Assembly (NCBI RefSeq): GCF_002002885.1
Contig: NZ_CP019510.1
Location: 3,162,001 to 3,226,000 of the forward strand
Direction of reading: 5' to 3'
DNA length: 64,000 nt
Source of the DNA: Janthinobacterium sp. LM6
Lineage (GTDB): Bacteria; Pseudomonadota; Gammaproteobacteria; Burkholderiales; Burkholderiaceae_D
Position numbers and translations under genes: made by a program. This document shows, in pieces, positions 43,497-51,850 of this stretch. Below the pieces are notes generated by a model. That model saw only the letters and a program-made list of their open reading frames with translations, was not told where the DNA came from and did not search any database. Positions within the stretch are counted from its first letter, which is position 1, and every line of letters starts with the position of its first letter.

Positions 43497-44429
43497 TTAA
43501 GTCAAAGTTTTGGGTAACGCAGGTTCGCTACGCCCATACAACCTGCACTCCGCCGCCAGCGCCAGCAGATTCGGGTCGCGCTCGCGGCTGCTCTGCATCA
43601 GCAGGGTGATTTGCTGGTGCGAGCCGTAGCGCGCGTCCAGGGGCAGCAGTTCGATGCGCGAGCTGAAGGCGCGCACTCTGCCGGGCAGCAGGCTGTAGCC
43701 GATGCCGCCGCTCACCAGGTTGATCAGCGAGAAGATGTCGCCCACGCGCATCGCCGTGTCGGGCACGAAGCCGGCCAGCTCAAACGCGTGGTTGAAGCTT
43801 TGCGAGGTGACGAAACCTTCGCTGAGCGTGACGAATTTGTCGTTGCGCAACTGCTGCAAATCCACCGAGGCGGCCCCCGCATAGGGTGAGGCCAGCGGCG
43901 CGGCCAGGAAGATGTCGTCCTGGAACAGGGGCACGGCCACCAGGCCCGCATGCTGTTCGTCTTCCTGCACGCCGACGATGATGGCGTCCAGGCGGCCGTC
44001 GGCCAGGCTTTGCAGCAGTTCGCGATTCGAGCCCAGCGTCAGGTCGATGTCCAGGCCCGGGCGGCGCAGCTTCAGGGCGATCACCAGTTGCGGGATGCAG
44101 TGCAGGGTCAATGAATACAGCGAGCCGATCTTCAGGCGCACGGGATTGATGCCCGACATTTCGCGCACCTTGCGCACGCCTTCCTCGCATTCGGCCAGCG
44201 CGCGCCGCGCCGATTCGGCAAAGGTGTAGGCCGCGTGCAGGGGAATCAGGCTGCGGCCCTCGCGCTTGAACAGGGGGCAGCGCAAGCCGTCTTCCAGCGA
44301 GTGCAGGGCGCGGTGCACGCTGACCGTGCTCTGGCCCAGCGCATCGGCCACCCGCGCCAGGTTGTTCAATTCCATGAAGCTGAGAAATACCTCCAGCTTT
44401 TTCAAGGTAATTTCTTCGTTGATGGCCAT
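43497..44429 (-). CDS. mdcR: LysR-type regulator of malonate utilisation
   Basis: A 310-aa LysR family regulator. The N-terminal HTH (about 8-70) reads LKKLEVFLSFMELNNLARVA, then LGQSTVSVHRALHSLEDGLR and CPLFKREGRSLIPL. The effector-binding domain (about 95-300) contains GSLYSLTLHCIPQLVIALKL. It is transcribed divergently from the malonate decarboxylase operon, the standard place for MdcR, the malonate-responsive activator. A perfect 8-bp inverted repeat in the shared promoter region is its probable operator. Confidence 0.85.
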   Translation of the reverse strand: MAINEEITLKKLEVFLSFMELNNLARVADALGQSTVSVHRALHSLEDGLRCPLFKREGRSLIPLHAAYTFAESARRALAECEEGVRKVREMSGINPVRLKIGSLYSLTLHCIPQLVIALKLRRPGLDIDLTLGSNRELLQSLADGRLDAIIVGVQEDEQHAGLVAVPLFQDDIFLAAPLASPYAGAASVDLQQLRNDKFVTLSEGFVTSQSFNHAFELAGFVPDTAMRVGDIFSLINLVSGGIGYSLLPGRVRAFSSRIELLPLDARYGSHQQITLLMQSSRERDPNLLALAAECRLYGRSEPALPKTLT

Positions 44430-44449
44430 GGCTACCCTTTTTAACGGCA

Positions 44450-44474
44450 GTTCATTAACTTCAGAGTAATGAAC
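44450..44474. promoter_or_regulatory. Probable MdcR operator in the mdcR-mdcA intergenic region
   Basis: Perfect inverted repeat GTTCATTA / TAATGAAC with a 9-nt spacer, 21 nt upstream of the mdcR start and 75 nt upstream of mdcA. It has the dyad symmetry expected of a LysR-family activation site, placed to autoregulate mdcR and activate mdcA. Confidence 0.6.
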
Positions 44475-44548
44475 ATGCTAGCAGATTGATTGTCGCGCTG
44501 GCGCTTTCGTTCTATCGTCTGGATTCGATAGCTCATTCCGGAGGCATG

Positions 44549-46222
44549 ATGTCAACCGCCACAGCAGCGCCAGCGCAGCGGCAAAAACAATGGGACACGC
44601 GGCGCACCGAGAAACGCCGCCGCCTGGAAGCCGTGCGCCAATACGCGAACGGCCCCGTGCTGCAACAGGGCGACATGGTCGCCGTGCTCGAAGCGCTGCT
44701 TGCGCCGGGCGACCGCGTCGTCCTCGAAGGCAATAACCAGAAGCAGGCCGACTTCCTCGCCCGCATGTTGACCCAGGTCAACCCTGACAAGATCCACCAT
44801 CTGCACTTGATCATGCCCAGCGTCAGCCTGCCCGAGCACCTGGACTTGTTCGAACGGGGCATCGCCCGCAAGCTCGACTTTTCCTTCGCCGGCACGCAAA
44901 GCCTGCGCATCGCGCAATTCCTGCAGGATGGCTTGCTGGAAGTGGGCGCCATCCACACGTATATCGAGCTGTATGCGCGCCTGTTCGTCGACCTGACGCC
45001 CAACGTCGTCATGGTGGCCGGCTACATGGCCGACCGCCAGGGCAATCTGTACACGGGCCCCAGCACCGAGGACACGCCCACCCTGGTCGAATCGGCCGCC
45101 TTCCGCGACGGCATCGTCATCGCCCAGGTGAACCAGATCGTCGACGATGTCAGCGACTTGCCCCGGGTCGACGTGCCCGGCTCGTGGATCGATTTCGTGG
45201 TGCAGTCCGATAAGCCGTTCTTCATCGAACCCTTGTTTACCCGCGACCCGCGCGTCATCAAGCCCGTGCACGTGCTGATGGCCATGATGGCGATCCGCGG
45301 CGTGTATGAAAAACACCAGGTGCAGTCGCTCAACCACGGCATCGGCTTCAATACGGCCGCCATCGAACTGATTTTGCCCACCTACGGCGAGCAGCTGGGC
45401 TTGAAGGGCAAGATTTGCCGCAACTGGGTGCTCAACCCGCATCCGACCCTGATTCCCGCCATCGAGACGGGCTGGGTCGAGAGCGTGCACTGCTTCGGCG
45501 CGGAGCTGGGCATGGAAGGCTATGCGGCCGCGCGGCCCGACGTGTTCTTCACGGGCCGCGACGGCTCGATGCGCTCGAACCGCGCCCTGTGCCAGCTGGC
45601 GGGCCAGTACGCGGTCGACCTGTTCATCGGCGCCACCCTGCAGATGGATGGCTTGGGCAACTCGTCGACCGTCACCAACGGCCGCCTGGCGGGCTTCGGC
45701 GGCGCGCCCAACATGGGCCACGACCCGCACGGGCGGCGCCACCCGACGCCGGCCTGGCTGGACCTGATCGAGACGGACGACCCTCTCGCGCGCGGCAAGA
45801 AGCTGGTGGTGCAGATGGTCGAGACGTTCCAGGACGGCGGCCAGCCGACGATCGTCGAATCGCTCGACGCCGTGGCCGTGGGCCAGGCCAGCGGCATGCC
45901 GCTGGCGCCCGTGATGATCTATGGCGACGACGTCACCCACGTGCTGACGGAAGAGGGTATCGCCTACCTGTACAAGGCCCGTTCGCTTGAGGAGCGCAAG
46001 GCCATGCTGGCGGCCGTCGCGGGCGTGACGCCCATCGGCCTGCGCCACGACCCGAAGACGACGGCGAAATTGCGCGCCGACGGCCTGATCGCGCTGCCCG
46101 AGGATATCGGCGTGCAGCGCGGCGCGGCGAACCGCTCGCTGCTGGCCGCGAAAAGCATCGCCGACCTGGTCGAATGGTCGGACGGCCTGTATCAACCCCC
46201 CGCCAAATTCAGGAGCTGGTAA
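44549..46222 (+). CDS. mdcA: Malonate decarboxylase alpha subunit (acetyl-/malonyl-S-ACP transferase)
   Basis: A 557-aa subunit of biotin-independent malonate decarboxylase. It swaps malonate for acetate on the acyl carrier protein thiol, regenerating malonyl-ACP each cycle. Sequence marks: AVRQYANGPVLQQGDMVAVL, VLEGNNQKQADFLARML, HLHLIMPSVSLPEHLDLFER, and GFGGAPNMGHDPHGRRHPTP, a CoA-transferase-like glycine-rich region. Klebsiella MdcA is about 551 aa. Of two adjacent ATGs the second is preferred, since GGAGG is 4 nt from it but 1 nt from the first. The stop overlaps mdcB (TAATG). Confidence 0.95.
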   Translation: MSTATAAPAQRQKQWDTRRTEKRRRLEAVRQYANGPVLQQGDMVAVLEALLAPGDRVVLEGNNQKQADFLARMLTQVNPDKIHHLHLIMPSVSLPEHLDLFERGIARKLDFSFAGTQSLRIAQFLQDGLLEVGAIHTYIELYARLFVDLTPNVVMVAGYMADRQGNLYTGPSTEDTPTLVESAAFRDGIVIAQVNQIVDDVSDLPRVDVPGSWIDFVVQSDKPFFIEPLFTRDPRVIKPVHVLMAMMAIRGVYEKHQVQSLNHGIGFNTAAIELILPTYGEQLGLKGKICRNWVLNPHPTLIPAIETGWVESVHCFGAELGMEGYAAARPDVFFTGRDGSMRSNRALCQLAGQYAVDLFIGATLQMDGLGNSSTVTNGRLAGFGGAPNMGHDPHGRRHPTPAWLDLIETDDPLARGKKLVVQMVETFQDGGQPTIVESLDAVAVGQASGMPLAPVMIYGDDVTHVLTEEGIAYLYKARSLEERKAMLAAVAGVTPIGLRHDPKTTAKLRADGLIALPEDIGVQRGAANRSLLAAKSIADLVEWSDGLYQPPAKFRSW

Positions 46223-47112
46223 TGAGCGCAATGACGACGACGATGATGACGACAGTGCCGGTGCGTCAGCGCTGCGCCGCGCTGGCGCGGCAGGTGCTGC
46301 AGGCGCTGCTCGATGAAGTGACCCTGACGCCGAAACCGGGCCTGGTCGATTTGCGCAGCCGCGGCGCCCACACGGACTTGAACTGGGCCCTGATGTGCCA
46401 CTCGGCCTGCGTGCTGGAGCCCGTGTTTGCCGCCATGGCGCAGGCAGGCTGGGAAAGCGGCGATGACGATGGCCTGCGCCAGCGCATCGGCGCCCTCGGC
46501 CGCGACGGCGAGGCGCTGATGCTGGCGGCCACGGGCGGCGTGAACACGCACCGGGGCGCCATCTGGGCCCTGGGCCTGTTGGTGACGGCAGCGGCGCTGC
46601 AGGGCGCTCGGGGCGCATCGCTGGCGCCGCACGCCGTGGCGGCGCGGGCTGGCGCGCTGGCCCGTTTGCACGACCGGGGGGCGCCTGCCGTCACCGGCAA
46701 CAAGGGCGAGCTGGCGTGCCGCCAGTATCACGTCGATGGCGCGCGGGGCCAGGCCCGGGCCGGTTTTCCTCTGGTGACGGGCGCCGGGCTGGTGCAGCTG
46801 CACGCGTCGCGGGCGCGCGGCGACAACGAAACGACGGCGCGCCTGAACGCCCTGCTGGCCATCATTGCGCGGCTGGACGACACCTGCGTGCTGTCGCGCG
46901 GCGGCGAGGCGGCCTTGCTGGAACTGCAAACGGGAGCGGCACGGGTGCTGGCCGCCGGCGGCGCGGCTACCAATGCCGGAACGCAGGCGCTGCTGGCGCT
47001 GGAAGCGGCGGCGCTGGCGCGCGGCGTATCGCCGGGCGGCGCGGCCGATCTGCTGGCGGCGACCCTGTTCCTGGACAGATTACAAGAAGGAGAAGCGCAT
47101 GGAAACGCGTGA
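46222..47112 (+). CDS. mdcB: Triphosphoribosyl-dephospho-CoA synthase
   Basis: Makes 2'-(5''-triphosphoribosyl)-3'-dephospho-CoA, the precursor of the MdcC prosthetic group, from ATP and dephospho-CoA; the CitG/MdcB family. Of 296 aa, family motifs include LLDEVTLTPKPGLVDLRSRG, AHTDLNWALM, TGGVNTHRGAIWALGLL, and RLDDTCVLSRGG. The N-terminus is Met/Thr-rich (MSAMTTTMMTT), unusual but harmless. The ATG overlaps mdcA's stop by one base, and the gene's 3' end overlaps mdcC by 14 nt. Confidence 0.94.
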   Translation: MSAMTTTMMTTVPVRQRCAALARQVLQALLDEVTLTPKPGLVDLRSRGAHTDLNWALMCHSACVLEPVFAAMAQAGWESGDDDGLRQRIGALGRDGEALMLAATGGVNTHRGAIWALGLLVTAAALQGARGASLAPHAVAARAGALARLHDRGAPAVTGNKGELACRQYHVDGARGQARAGFPLVTGAGLVQLHASRARGDNETTARLNALLAIIARLDDTCVLSRGGEAALLELQTGAARVLAAGGAATNAGTQALLALEAAALARGVSPGGAADLLAATLFLDRLQEGEAHGNA

Positions 47113-47407
47113 CTATACATTCCCCGCCGGGCGGCCGGCATCGGGGCGCGCGCTGGCCGGCGTCGTCGGTTCGGGCGACCTGGAAGTGCTGTTGCAGCCC
47201 GCCGGCGATGGCGTGACCCGCATCGTCGTCAACACCTCCGTCGACGGCAAGGGCGCCGTCTGGGATGCGCTCTTGCTGCGCGTCTTCGGCGGCGAGCTGC
47301 TGCCGGCGGCGAACATCGTCATCAACGATTGCGGCGCCACGCCGGGCGTCGTGCGCATGCGCATCGAGCAGGCTTACGAAGAATTGCAAGCGGGGAGGGC
47401 GGCATGA
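47099..47407 (+). CDS. mdcC: Malonate decarboxylase acyl carrier protein (delta subunit)
   Basis: A 102-aa acyl carrier protein that carries malonyl and acetyl groups on a phosphoribosyl-dephospho-CoA arm. The attachment serine is S25 in AGVVGSGDLEVL, the position known for MdcC. The rest reads VNTSVDGKGAVWDALLLRVF and NIVINDCGATPGVVRMRIEQ, typical of the family. AAGAAGGAG lies 6 nt before the ATG inside the end of mdcB. The stop overlaps the mdcD ATG (ATGA). Confidence 0.95.
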   Translation: METRDYTFPAGRPASGRALAGVVGSGDLEVLLQPAGDGVTRIVVNTSVDGKGAVWDALLLRVFGGELLPAANIVINDCGATPGVVRMRIEQAYEELQAGRAA

Positions 47408-48258
47408 GCACATTACAACAACTGCTGGAGCGCGACAGCTTCATCGAACGGGGGGCGCGCAGCCGTGCCAAGGCCTTGCTGGATGCGGGCAGCATGCGCG
47501 AACTGCTCGATCCGTTCTGCGGCATCGCTTCGCCCTGGCTGCCGCAGCAAGGCGTGACGGCGCAGGCGGACGACGGCGTGGTGGTGGCCAAGGGGCTGTT
47601 CGACGGCCAGCCGGCCGTGGTGCTGGCCATCGAAGGCGCCTACCAGGGCGGCAGCATGGGCGAAGTGGGCGGCGCGAAGATCGCCGGGGCGCTGGAACTG
47701 GCGGCGCGCGACAACCGCCAGGGCGTGCCGACGCGGGCCGTGATCCTGTTCGAGACGGGCGGCGTCCGGCTGCAGGAAGCCAACCTGGGCCTCGCGGCCA
47801 TCGCCGACATCCATGCGGCCATCGTCGACTTGCGCCGCTACCAGCCCGTGATCGGCATCACGGCCGGCACTGTGGGCTGCTACGGCGGCATGTCGATCGC
47901 GGCGGGCCTGTGCAGTTATCTGGTCGTTACCCGCGAGGCGCGCCTGGGTCTCAACGGGCCGGCCGTGATCGAGCAGGAAGCGGGCGTGGACGAATTCGAC
48001 TCGCGCAACAAACCGTTCATCTGGAGCCTGACGGGCGGCGAGCAGCGTTTTAAGAGCGGCCTGGCCGACGCCTATGTGGAAGACGATACGGCGCAGATGC
48101 GCGCCACCGTGGCCGAACTGTTCGCGCGCGGCCTGCCGGATCGGCACCGCAGCAGCCAGGCGGACGGTTTTCTCGCTCGCCTGGCGCAAGTGGACGCCGG
48201 CCCGCAAGCCACGCCGGAAGCCGTACGTTTGATCTACAGCAAAGGAGCAGCAGCATGA
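47404..48258 (+). CDS. mdcD: Malonate decarboxylase beta subunit
   Basis: A 284-aa crotonase-like carboxyltransferase-beta relative which, with MdcE, decarboxylates malonyl-S-ACP to acetyl-S-ACP. Motifs: AIEGAYQGGSMGEVGGAKIA, TRAVILFETGGVRLQEANLG, and GCYGGMSIAAGLCSYLVVTR, the oxyanion-hole glycines. GLNGPAVIEQEAGVDEFDSR follows. It overlaps mdcC and mdcE by 4 nt each, keeping subunit synthesis coupled. Confidence 0.95.
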   Translation: MSTLQQLLERDSFIERGARSRAKALLDAGSMRELLDPFCGIASPWLPQQGVTAQADDGVVVAKGLFDGQPAVVLAIEGAYQGGSMGEVGGAKIAGALELAARDNRQGVPTRAVILFETGGVRLQEANLGLAAIADIHAAIVDLRRYQPVIGITAGTVGCYGGMSIAAGLCSYLVVTREARLGLNGPAVIEQEAGVDEFDSRNKPFIWSLTGGEQRFKSGLADAYVEDDTAQMRATVAELFARGLPDRHRSSQADGFLARLAQVDAGPQATPEAVRLIYSKGAAA

Positions 48259-49067
48259 ACGCCATCACCGACACGAGCCGCGGCGCCGTCTGGCTGGCGG
48301 CCCTGACGCACAACGCTGCGCCGCTGGACGGCTATGCGCCTTCCGTGCGCGTGGTCGACGCGCCGCTGGCGGGCGAGCCGGCGCGCTATGTCTCCGTGCT
48401 GCCCGATCCGGACAACCGTTTTACGCGCGCCCGCACGGGAGAAATCGGCCTGGTCGAGGCGTGGCAGCTGGCGCGCGCCGTGCAGCAAGTGGTTCTCGCA
48501 GACCAGGCGCAGGCCGTGAAACGGCCCATCGTCGCCGTCATCGACGTGGCCAGCCAGGCGTATGGCCGGCGCGAGGAAGCGTATGGTATCCACCAGGCGC
48601 TGGCCGGCGCGGCGGGGGCCTATGCCGAGGCGCGCCTGGCCGGCCATCCCGTGATCGGCCTGATCGTCGGCAAGGCCATGTCGGGCGCGTTTCTCGCGCA
48701 CGGCTACCAGGCCAACCGGCTGATCGCGCTCGACGATCCGCAAGTGATGGTGCATGCGATGGGCAAGGCGTCGGCCGCGCGCATCACCCTGCGCACCGTG
48801 GAAGCGCTCGAAGCGCTGGCCGCGACGATTCCACCGATGGCTTATGACGTCAAGAATTACGCCACCCTGGGACTGTTGTGGCAAACCTTGCAGGTGGCGC
48901 AGCCCGATGCGCCGTCGGAGCTTGATCTGGCGCAAGTGCGCGCCAGCCTGCAGGCGGCGTTGAATGATATCCGCGCCGATCCGGAACGGGGACTGGCCAG
49001 CCGCCTGGGCGCGCCGCACCGCCAGGCGTCGGCAAGAGTCAGGGAGGTGCTGGGGCAGCAGTGGTAG
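48255..49067 (+). CDS. mdcE: Malonate decarboxylase gamma subunit
   Basis: A 270-aa partner of MdcD in the decarboxylase step, related to the alpha half of carboxyltransferases. Motifs: VVDAPLAGEPARYVSVLPDP, RTGEIGLVEAWQLARAV, PIVAVIDVASQAYGRREEAY, GLIVGKAMSGAFLAHGYQAN and MVHAMGKASAARITLRTV. The 4-nt overlap with mdcD and 54-nt spacing to the transporter gene show where the enzyme block ends. Confidence 0.95.
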   Translation: MNAITDTSRGAVWLAALTHNAAPLDGYAPSVRVVDAPLAGEPARYVSVLPDPDNRFTRARTGEIGLVEAWQLARAVQQVVLADQAQAVKRPIVAVIDVASQAYGRREEAYGIHQALAGAAGAYAEARLAGHPVIGLIVGKAMSGAFLAHGYQANRLIALDDPQVMVHAMGKASAARITLRTVEALEALAATIPPMAYDVKNYATLGLLWQTLQVAQPDAPSELDLAQVRASLQAALNDIRADPERGLASRLGAPHRQASARVREVLGQQW

Positions 49068-49121
49068 GTGCAACAACAGAGAAGACATCAAGTCATTCCT
49101 ATTCCTATAACGGAGACAATC

Positions 49122-49550
49122 ATGATCATTTACGGAACCGCATTGCTGGCACTGTGCCATTTGCTCGGCATCTTCCTGGGCGACCTGCTCGGGCAGTTGA
49201 TGGGCGTCAAGACCAACGTGGGCGGCGTGGGCATCGCCATGCTGCTCCTGATCTGCGCCCGGCTCTATATGCAGCGCCGCGCATGGCTGCCGCAGATGAC
49301 GGAGCGGGGCGTCGAATACTGGGGCGCCATGTATATTCCCGTGGTGGTGGCGATGGCGGCGCAGCAGGATGTGGTCGCGGCCCTGCGCGGCGGCCCGGTG
49401 GCCGTGCTGGCCGCCATCGGTTCCGTGCTCGTTTGCGGCGCCGTGATTTCGTTGATTAACCGGTCGGAAAGCCCTGCTGCCATCGCTGCCGCTGAAGCTG
49501 ACCGCGTGCAAGCCGACTCGATGTTGATGAAGGAGCACCGTCATGCTTGA
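49122..49550 (+). CDS. madL: Malonate transporter subunit MadL
   Basis: A 142-aa membrane protein with four helices, the smaller subunit of the MadLM (MdcLM) malonate uptake carrier. Family sequence: MIIYGTALLALCHLLGIFLG, DLLGQLMGVKTNVGGVGIAM and YWGAMYIPVVVAMAAQQDVV. ACGGAGACAATC precedes the ATG; the longer open frame starts without a site. It overlaps madM by 8 nt. Confidence 0.93.
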   Translation: MIIYGTALLALCHLLGIFLGDLLGQLMGVKTNVGGVGIAMLLLICARLYMQRRAWLPQMTERGVEYWGAMYIPVVVAMAAQQDVVAALRGGPVAVLAAIGSVLVCGAVISLINRSESPAAIAAAEADRVQADSMLMKEHRHA

Positions 49551-50307
49551 AATCTTTGAAAAAGCCGCCATCCACAATGGCCTGGTGACGGCCTTCGCCT
49601 TTGTCGGCCTGATCATGCTTGTCTCGGTGGCGCTGTCGAAATACCTGACCCTGGGCCGCGTGCACGGCTCGGCCATCGCCATCGTGATCGGCCTGGGCCT
49701 CGCTTACTGGGGCGGCGTGCATAGCGGCGGCCACAAGGGCCTGGCCGATTTGTCGCTGTTCGGCGGCATCGGCTTGATGGGCGGCGCCATGCTGCGCGAC
49801 TTCGCCATCGTCGCCACGGCCTTTGAGGTGCAGGCGACGGAGGCGCGCAAGGCGGGCCTGATCGGCGTCGTGGCGCTGATGCTGGGCGTGGTGCTGCCGT
49901 TCCTCGTCGGCGCCGGCGTGGCCTGGGCGTTTGGCTATTCGGACGCCGTCAGCATGACCACCATCGGCGCCGGCGCCGTCACGTACATCGTCGGCCCCGT
50001 CACGGGCGCGGCCATCGGCGCCAGCTCGGACGTCATGGCCCTGAGCATCGCGGCGGGCCTCATCAAGGCCATCCTGGTGATGGTGGGCACGCCCGCCGCG
50101 GCGCGCTTTTTGCGCCTGAAGACGCCCCGTTCGGCGATGGTCTTCGGCGGCCTGGCCGGCACCGTCAGCGGCGTGTCCGCCGGTCTGGCCGCCACCGACC
50201 GCAAGCTGGTGCCGTATGGCGCCCTGGTGGCCACGTTTCATACGGGCCTGGGCTGTCTGCTGGGGCCTTCGCTGCTGTTCTTTGCCGTCAAGGCGGTGGT
50301 GGCTTGA
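49543..50307 (+). CDS. madM: Malonate transporter subunit MadM
   Basis: A 254-aa membrane protein with about eight helices, the larger subunit of the malonate carrier. Family sequence: NGLVTAFAFVGLIMLVSVAL, GGVHSGGHKGLADLSLFGGI, TTIGAGAVTYIVGPVTGAAI and VPYGALVATFHTGLGCLLGP. The gene overlaps both neighbours (8 nt with madL; stop/start TGATG with mdcG), so the transporter is built into the middle of the decarboxylase operon. Confidence 0.93.
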   Translation: MLEIFEKAAIHNGLVTAFAFVGLIMLVSVALSKYLTLGRVHGSAIAIVIGLGLAYWGGVHSGGHKGLADLSLFGGIGLMGGAMLRDFAIVATAFEVQATEARKAGLIGVVALMLGVVLPFLVGAGVAWAFGYSDAVSMTTIGAGAVTYIVGPVTGAAIGASSDVMALSIAAGLIKAILVMVGTPAAARFLRLKTPRSAMVFGGLAGTVSGVSAGLAATDRKLVPYGALVATFHTGLGCLLGPSLLFFAVKAVVA

Positions 50308-50915
50308 TGGAGGCCTGGCGCGCGCATGATTTGCTGTGGGTGTCCGGCTTGCCGGACGGTGCATCCTTGCCCGCCTGGCTTGATGCCGCGTGGCTGGCCG
50401 CCGCGCCGCTGGTGGTGCGGCGCGCCAGCACCTCGCCAGGGCGCATCCCCGTCGGTGCGCGCGGCATGCTGCGCAGCGAGCGGCAGGCGTGCGAAGTGGA
50501 CGCTGCCGCCGTCGTGCGCCGCGTGACGCCGGAAACGGTGGCGAGGATGCCGCTGCCTGATCTTTCCTGCGCCGCGCTGGACGCATTGCGGCAGGTGGCG
50601 CCGCTGCTCGACGCCACGGGCTGGGCCTGGGGGCCGACGGGCGGCGTGGGCTTTGCCCTGGCCAGCCGCTTGCCCGTGCTGCGCCCGGACAGCGACCTCG
50701 ATCTCGTGCTGCGCATGGCCGCGCCGCCGGACGCCGTGCAGGCCGAGGCCCTGCGCGCCATCGCGGCGACTGTCACGGCGTGCCGGCTGGATCTGCAGAT
50801 CGACACGGGCCATGGCGGCTTTGCGTATGCCGAGTGGGCGGCGGGGCGCGGCAGGGTGCTGCTGAAGACGGACCACGGTCCCGTGCTGACGGCCACGCCG
50901 TGGGAGCCGGCATGA
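50307..50915 (+). CDS. mdcG: Holo-ACP synthase: phosphoribosyl-dephospho-CoA transferase
   Basis: A 202-aa nucleotidyltransferase-like enzyme that moves the prosthetic group made by MdcB onto S25 of MdcC. Motifs: RAHDLLWVSG at the start, then WGPTGGVGFALASRLPVLRP and DSDLDLVLR, the paired aspartates of the active site. Tight coupling on both sides (TGATG with madM, ATGA with mdcH). The ATG is preferred to a TTG one codon earlier. Confidence 0.93.
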   Translation: MEAWRAHDLLWVSGLPDGASLPAWLDAAWLAAAPLVVRRASTSPGRIPVGARGMLRSERQACEVDAAAVVRRVTPETVARMPLPDLSCAALDALRQVAPLLDATGWAWGPTGGVGFALASRLPVLRPDSDLDLVLRMAAPPDAVQAEALRAIAATVTACRLDLQIDTGHGGFAYAEWAAGRGRVLLKTDHGPVLTATPWEPA

Positions 50916-51850
50916 GCGTATTGTTTACCTTTCCCGGCCAGGGCGCCCAATACCCGGGCATGCTGCACGCGTTGCCCGGCGACGCGGCGGTGGCCGATAC
51001 CCTGGCCGAAGCGGCCGAAGTGCTGGGTGGCGATCCTTTGGCGCTGGACACGGCTTGCGCGCTGGCCTCGACGCGGGCCGTGCAATTGTGCTTGCTGATC
51101 GCGGGCGTGGCGATGGCGCGCTCCCTGGCGGCGCGCGGCGCGCTGCCCGACATGGTGGCCGGCTTTTCCATCGGCGAGTATGCGGCCGCCGTCGTCGCCG
51201 GCGCGCTCGATTTTGCGGATGCCGTGCGCCTGGTGGCGCGGCGCGGGCAGTTGATGGAACAGGCGTATCCGGCCGGCTACGGCATGGCGGCCATCGTCGG
51301 ACTTGATCTGGCGCAACTCGAACCGTTGCTGGCGCAAGTGCATGGCGCCGCCACGCCCGTGTATGTCGCCAACCTGAATGCGCCGCGCCAGATTGCCATT
51401 GCCGGCAGCGAGCCCGCCTTGCAAGCCGTGATGGCGCTGGCCCTGGCGCACGGCGCCGGCAAGGCCAGGCGCCTGGCCGTCAGCGTGCCGTCGCATTGCC
51501 CGCTGCTGGACGGCGCGGCGACCGGCATGGCCGCCGCTTTTGAGGGAGTGACCGTGCGCCGCCCCTCGCTCGTCTACCTGAGCAGCAGCGCCGCGCGCGC
51601 GCTGTTCGACCCGGCCCGCATCCGCGACGGCCTGGCCGCCAACATGGCGCGGCGCGTGCAGTGGACCAGTACCGTACGCCTGGCGTGGGAGCGGGGCGCC
51701 CGGCTGGCGCTGGAAATGCCGCCGGGCAGCGTCCTGACGCGGCTGACGGCGCCCGATTTCACGGACGGCGTGGCCGTCTGCTGCGAAGGCAACCGCGGCG
51801 ACAGCGTGCTGGCGCTGGTGCGGCGGGAGCGCAACGGCGCCGTGCCTTAA
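50912..51850 (+). CDS. mdcH: Malonyl-CoA:ACP transacylase of malonate decarboxylase
   Basis: A 312-aa FabD-like acyltransferase that charges holo-MdcC with malonyl from malonyl-CoA to start the cycle. FTFPGQGAQYPGML opens it; the nucleophile is S86 in AGFSIGEYAAAVVAG (family usually GHS; here GFS). The active-site histidine lies in SVPSHCPLLDGAA. It ends the operon; its stop overlaps that of the convergent TonB receptor in a TTAA palindrome, so there is no room for a terminator between them. Confidence 0.93.
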   Translation: MSVLFTFPGQGAQYPGMLHALPGDAAVADTLAEAAEVLGGDPLALDTACALASTRAVQLCLLIAGVAMARSLAARGALPDMVAGFSIGEYAAAVVAGALDFADAVRLVARRGQLMEQAYPAGYGMAAIVGLDLAQLEPLLAQVHGAATPVYVANLNAPRQIAIAGSEPALQAVMALALAHGAGKARRLAVSVPSHCPLLDGAATGMAAAFEGVTVRRPSLVYLSSSAARALFDPARIRDGLAANMARRVQWTSTVRLAWERGARLALEMPPGSVLTRLTAPDFTDGVAVCCEGNRGDSVLALVRRERNGAVP

